64,000 nt of DNA from Candidatus Hydrogenedens sp. (lineage in GTDB: Bacteria > Hydrogenedentota > Hydrogenedentia > Hydrogenedentales > JAEUWI01): the NCBI GenBank assembly GCA_016125095.1, contig WGMK01000010.1:262343-326342 (forward strand), written 5' to 3'. The notes under the pieces were generated by a model. The model worked only from the letters and a program-made list of their open reading frames with translations. It did not search any database and had not been told where the DNA came from. Shown here in pieces: positions 63,118-64,000 of the stretch (positions are counted from its first letter, which is position 1; each line of letters opens with the position of its first letter). Both the position numbers and the translations under genes were made by a program.

Positions 63118-63732
63118 ATGGATAGCCAATCGCTACAGGCCGGCGGCGGCACGATGCCCAAAGTTTACGGCGAAGACACCTTCGTGCTGCGGCGGAAGGT
63201 CTTCGTGCTCTTCGGCGCGTCGTTCCACATCTACGATTCCGACGGCAACGTGGCGTTCTTCTCGCGCCAGAAGGCCTTCCGCCTGCGCGAGAGCATCCAC
63301 GTCTTCGCCGATGAGACGATGCAGACGGAAGTGCTCACCATCAAGGCGCGGCAGATCATCGACTTCGGGGCGTCCTACGATGTCATCGACGCCCTGACCG
63401 GGGAGATGGCCGGGGCCCTGCGCCGCAAGGCCTTCAAGTCGGTGCTCAAGGACGAGTGGACGATTCTCGACGCGGACGACCGCGAGATCGGCCTGGTGCA
63501 GGAAGACAGCCTGCTGCTTGCGCTTGTGCGCCGCTTCCTCAGCAATCTCGTTCCGCAGAGCTTCGAAGGCACCGTGGGCGGGCGAAGGGTGTTCCAGTTC
63601 CGCCAGCACTTCAATCCCTTCATCAGCAAGATGACGCTGGACTATTCGGCAGACTCCGAGGAGATTCTGGATCGGCGCATCGGCATTGCCGCGGCCATCC
63701 TGCTGGCCGCCATCGAGGGCCGCCAGAAGTAG
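63118..63732 (+). CDS. LURP-one-related (Tubby-like beta-barrel) protein
   Basis: 204 aa. The body is a series of short strands with the LOR family phrasing: FVLRRKVFVLFGASFHIYDS, VAFFSRQKAF, LTIKARQIIDF, YDVIDALTG and EWTILDADDREIG. These proteins share the Tubby C-terminal barrel with scramblases; a membrane-lipid contact is presumed, not known. ATG 63118 is used; TTG 63115 directly precedes it. AAGGGGAG lies about 10 nt upstream. Confidence 0.83.
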   Translation: MDSQSLQAGGGTMPKVYGEDTFVLRRKVFVLFGASFHIYDSDGNVAFFSRQKAFRLRESIHVFADETMQTEVLTIKARQIIDFGASYDVIDALTGEMAGALRRKAFKSVLKDEWTILDADDREIGLVQEDSLLLALVRRFLSNLVPQSFEGTVGGRRVFQFRQHFNPFISKMTLDYSADSEEILDRRIGIAAAILLAAIEGRQK

Positions 63733-63736
63733 CTGC

Positions 63737-64000
63737 CTAAACCTTGTACTGGCGCGGCTCGATTTCGTGCTTGCGCACGCGCAGGCCCATCAGGCGCTCG
63801 GTGATGCCCAGTTCGCGGGCGGCCCGGGCCTTGTTGCCCCGGGCGTTCTTGAGCGCCTCGATGATCATCTCGCGCTCCACGCGGAACAGCGTCTCCTCCA
63901 GCGTGCCGCCCATGGGCGTGTTGCTCGCCTCGGCCGTCTGCAGCGTGGGGGGCAGGTGGTGGCCATGCACCACGTCGTCGTTGGTCAGCAGCACCGCGCG
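63737..64000 (-). CDS. Sigma-54-dependent activator, NifA-like C-terminus (5' end outside window)
   Basis: Only the last about 87 residues are in the window; the reading frame continues past base 64000. The sequence VVHGHHLPPTLQTA after the AAA+ domain and the Fis-type helix-turn-helix GNKARAARELGITERLMGLR are characteristic of NifA and close relatives. A NifA/NtrC-like activator would be needed for the sigma-54 promoter of amtB, although no direct link is shown. It is convergent with the LURP-one gene, 4 nt apart. Confidence 0.85.
   Translation of the reverse strand, partial: RAVLLTNDDVVHGHHLPPTLQTAEASNTPMGGTLEETLFRVEREMIIEALKNARGNKARAARELGITERLMGLRVRKHEIEPRQYKV

Overview
The window is high-GC bacterial DNA with dense coding on both strands, signal peptides, lipoproteins and C-terminal sorting tails. 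Two traits suggest Candidatus Hydrogenedentes (Hydrogenedentota) or a close relative in the PVC/planctomycete-like neighbourhood: low-complexity Glu-Gly linkers (EGEG-type) inside very large secreted beta-helix proteins, and a paired HxAD...ELLR...EDG C-terminal module. This placement is inferred from protein style; there is no rRNA gene in the window. No tRNA, rRNA, CRISPR array, intact transposase or prophage was seen.

Layout. 1-8.6 kb: a Wzz/GumC-type polysaccharide protein with a dead kinase domain, then a 2117-residue secreted beta-helix protein. 8.6-13 kb: rsmA, an NtrB-like histidine kinase, glutaminyl cyclase, and a PilT-like ATPase with an N-terminal extension. 13-16.4 kb: a sugar-nucleotide epimerase and a GT2 glycosyltransferase, a Phd/VapC toxin-antitoxin pair with a clear operator, and several palindromic repeats. 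16.4-24 kb: a CocE/NonD hydrolase, a class-V aminotransferase, a propeller-like lipoprotein, an aldehyde dehydrogenase and a D-threonine-aldolase-like enzyme. 24.1-26.6 kb: a three-gene module of carbamoyltransferase, SxtJ and DUF5989. 26.6-34.4 kb: three copies of a composite repeat of about 650 bp, each with a 146-147 bp MITE-like hairpin, interleaved with a secreted propeller protein, exoD, surE, a histone-H1-like/inositol-phosphatase fusion, a MazG-like protein and small zinc-binding proteins. 34.4-40.5 kb: tandem GT4 glycosyltransferases, an acyl-CoA dehydrogenase, a Tat-exported phosphoesterase and a glutathione peroxidase. 40.5-43 kb: amtB and a P-II gene behind a sigma-54 promoter. 43-53 kb: a strongly promoted 57-residue peptide, an LRR lipoprotein and two giant VWA lipoproteins. 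53-64 kb: small zinc proteins, larE, ltaE, a ceramidase-like protein with a membrane partner, two MntA/HepT-type modules bracketing a GH43-like gene, an SDR39U1-type epimerase, a cupin, a LURP-one protein, and the C-terminus of a NifA-like sigma-54 activator cut by the window edge.

How the genes fit together. Cell-surface building is the main theme: polysaccharide export and glycosyl transfer, and secreted or anchored beta-helix, propeller and VWA proteins. Nitrogen control forms a second theme: a sigma-54 promoter, AmtB, a P-II protein lacking the uridylylation tyrosine, an NtrB-like kinase and a NifA-like regulator. Three toxin-antitoxin-type modules and several families of palindromic repeats mark the more plastic stretches. 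Many annotated starts here were set by Shine-Dalgarno position, including TTG starts, and several well-spaced promoters of -35/17 nt/-10 type can be read directly.
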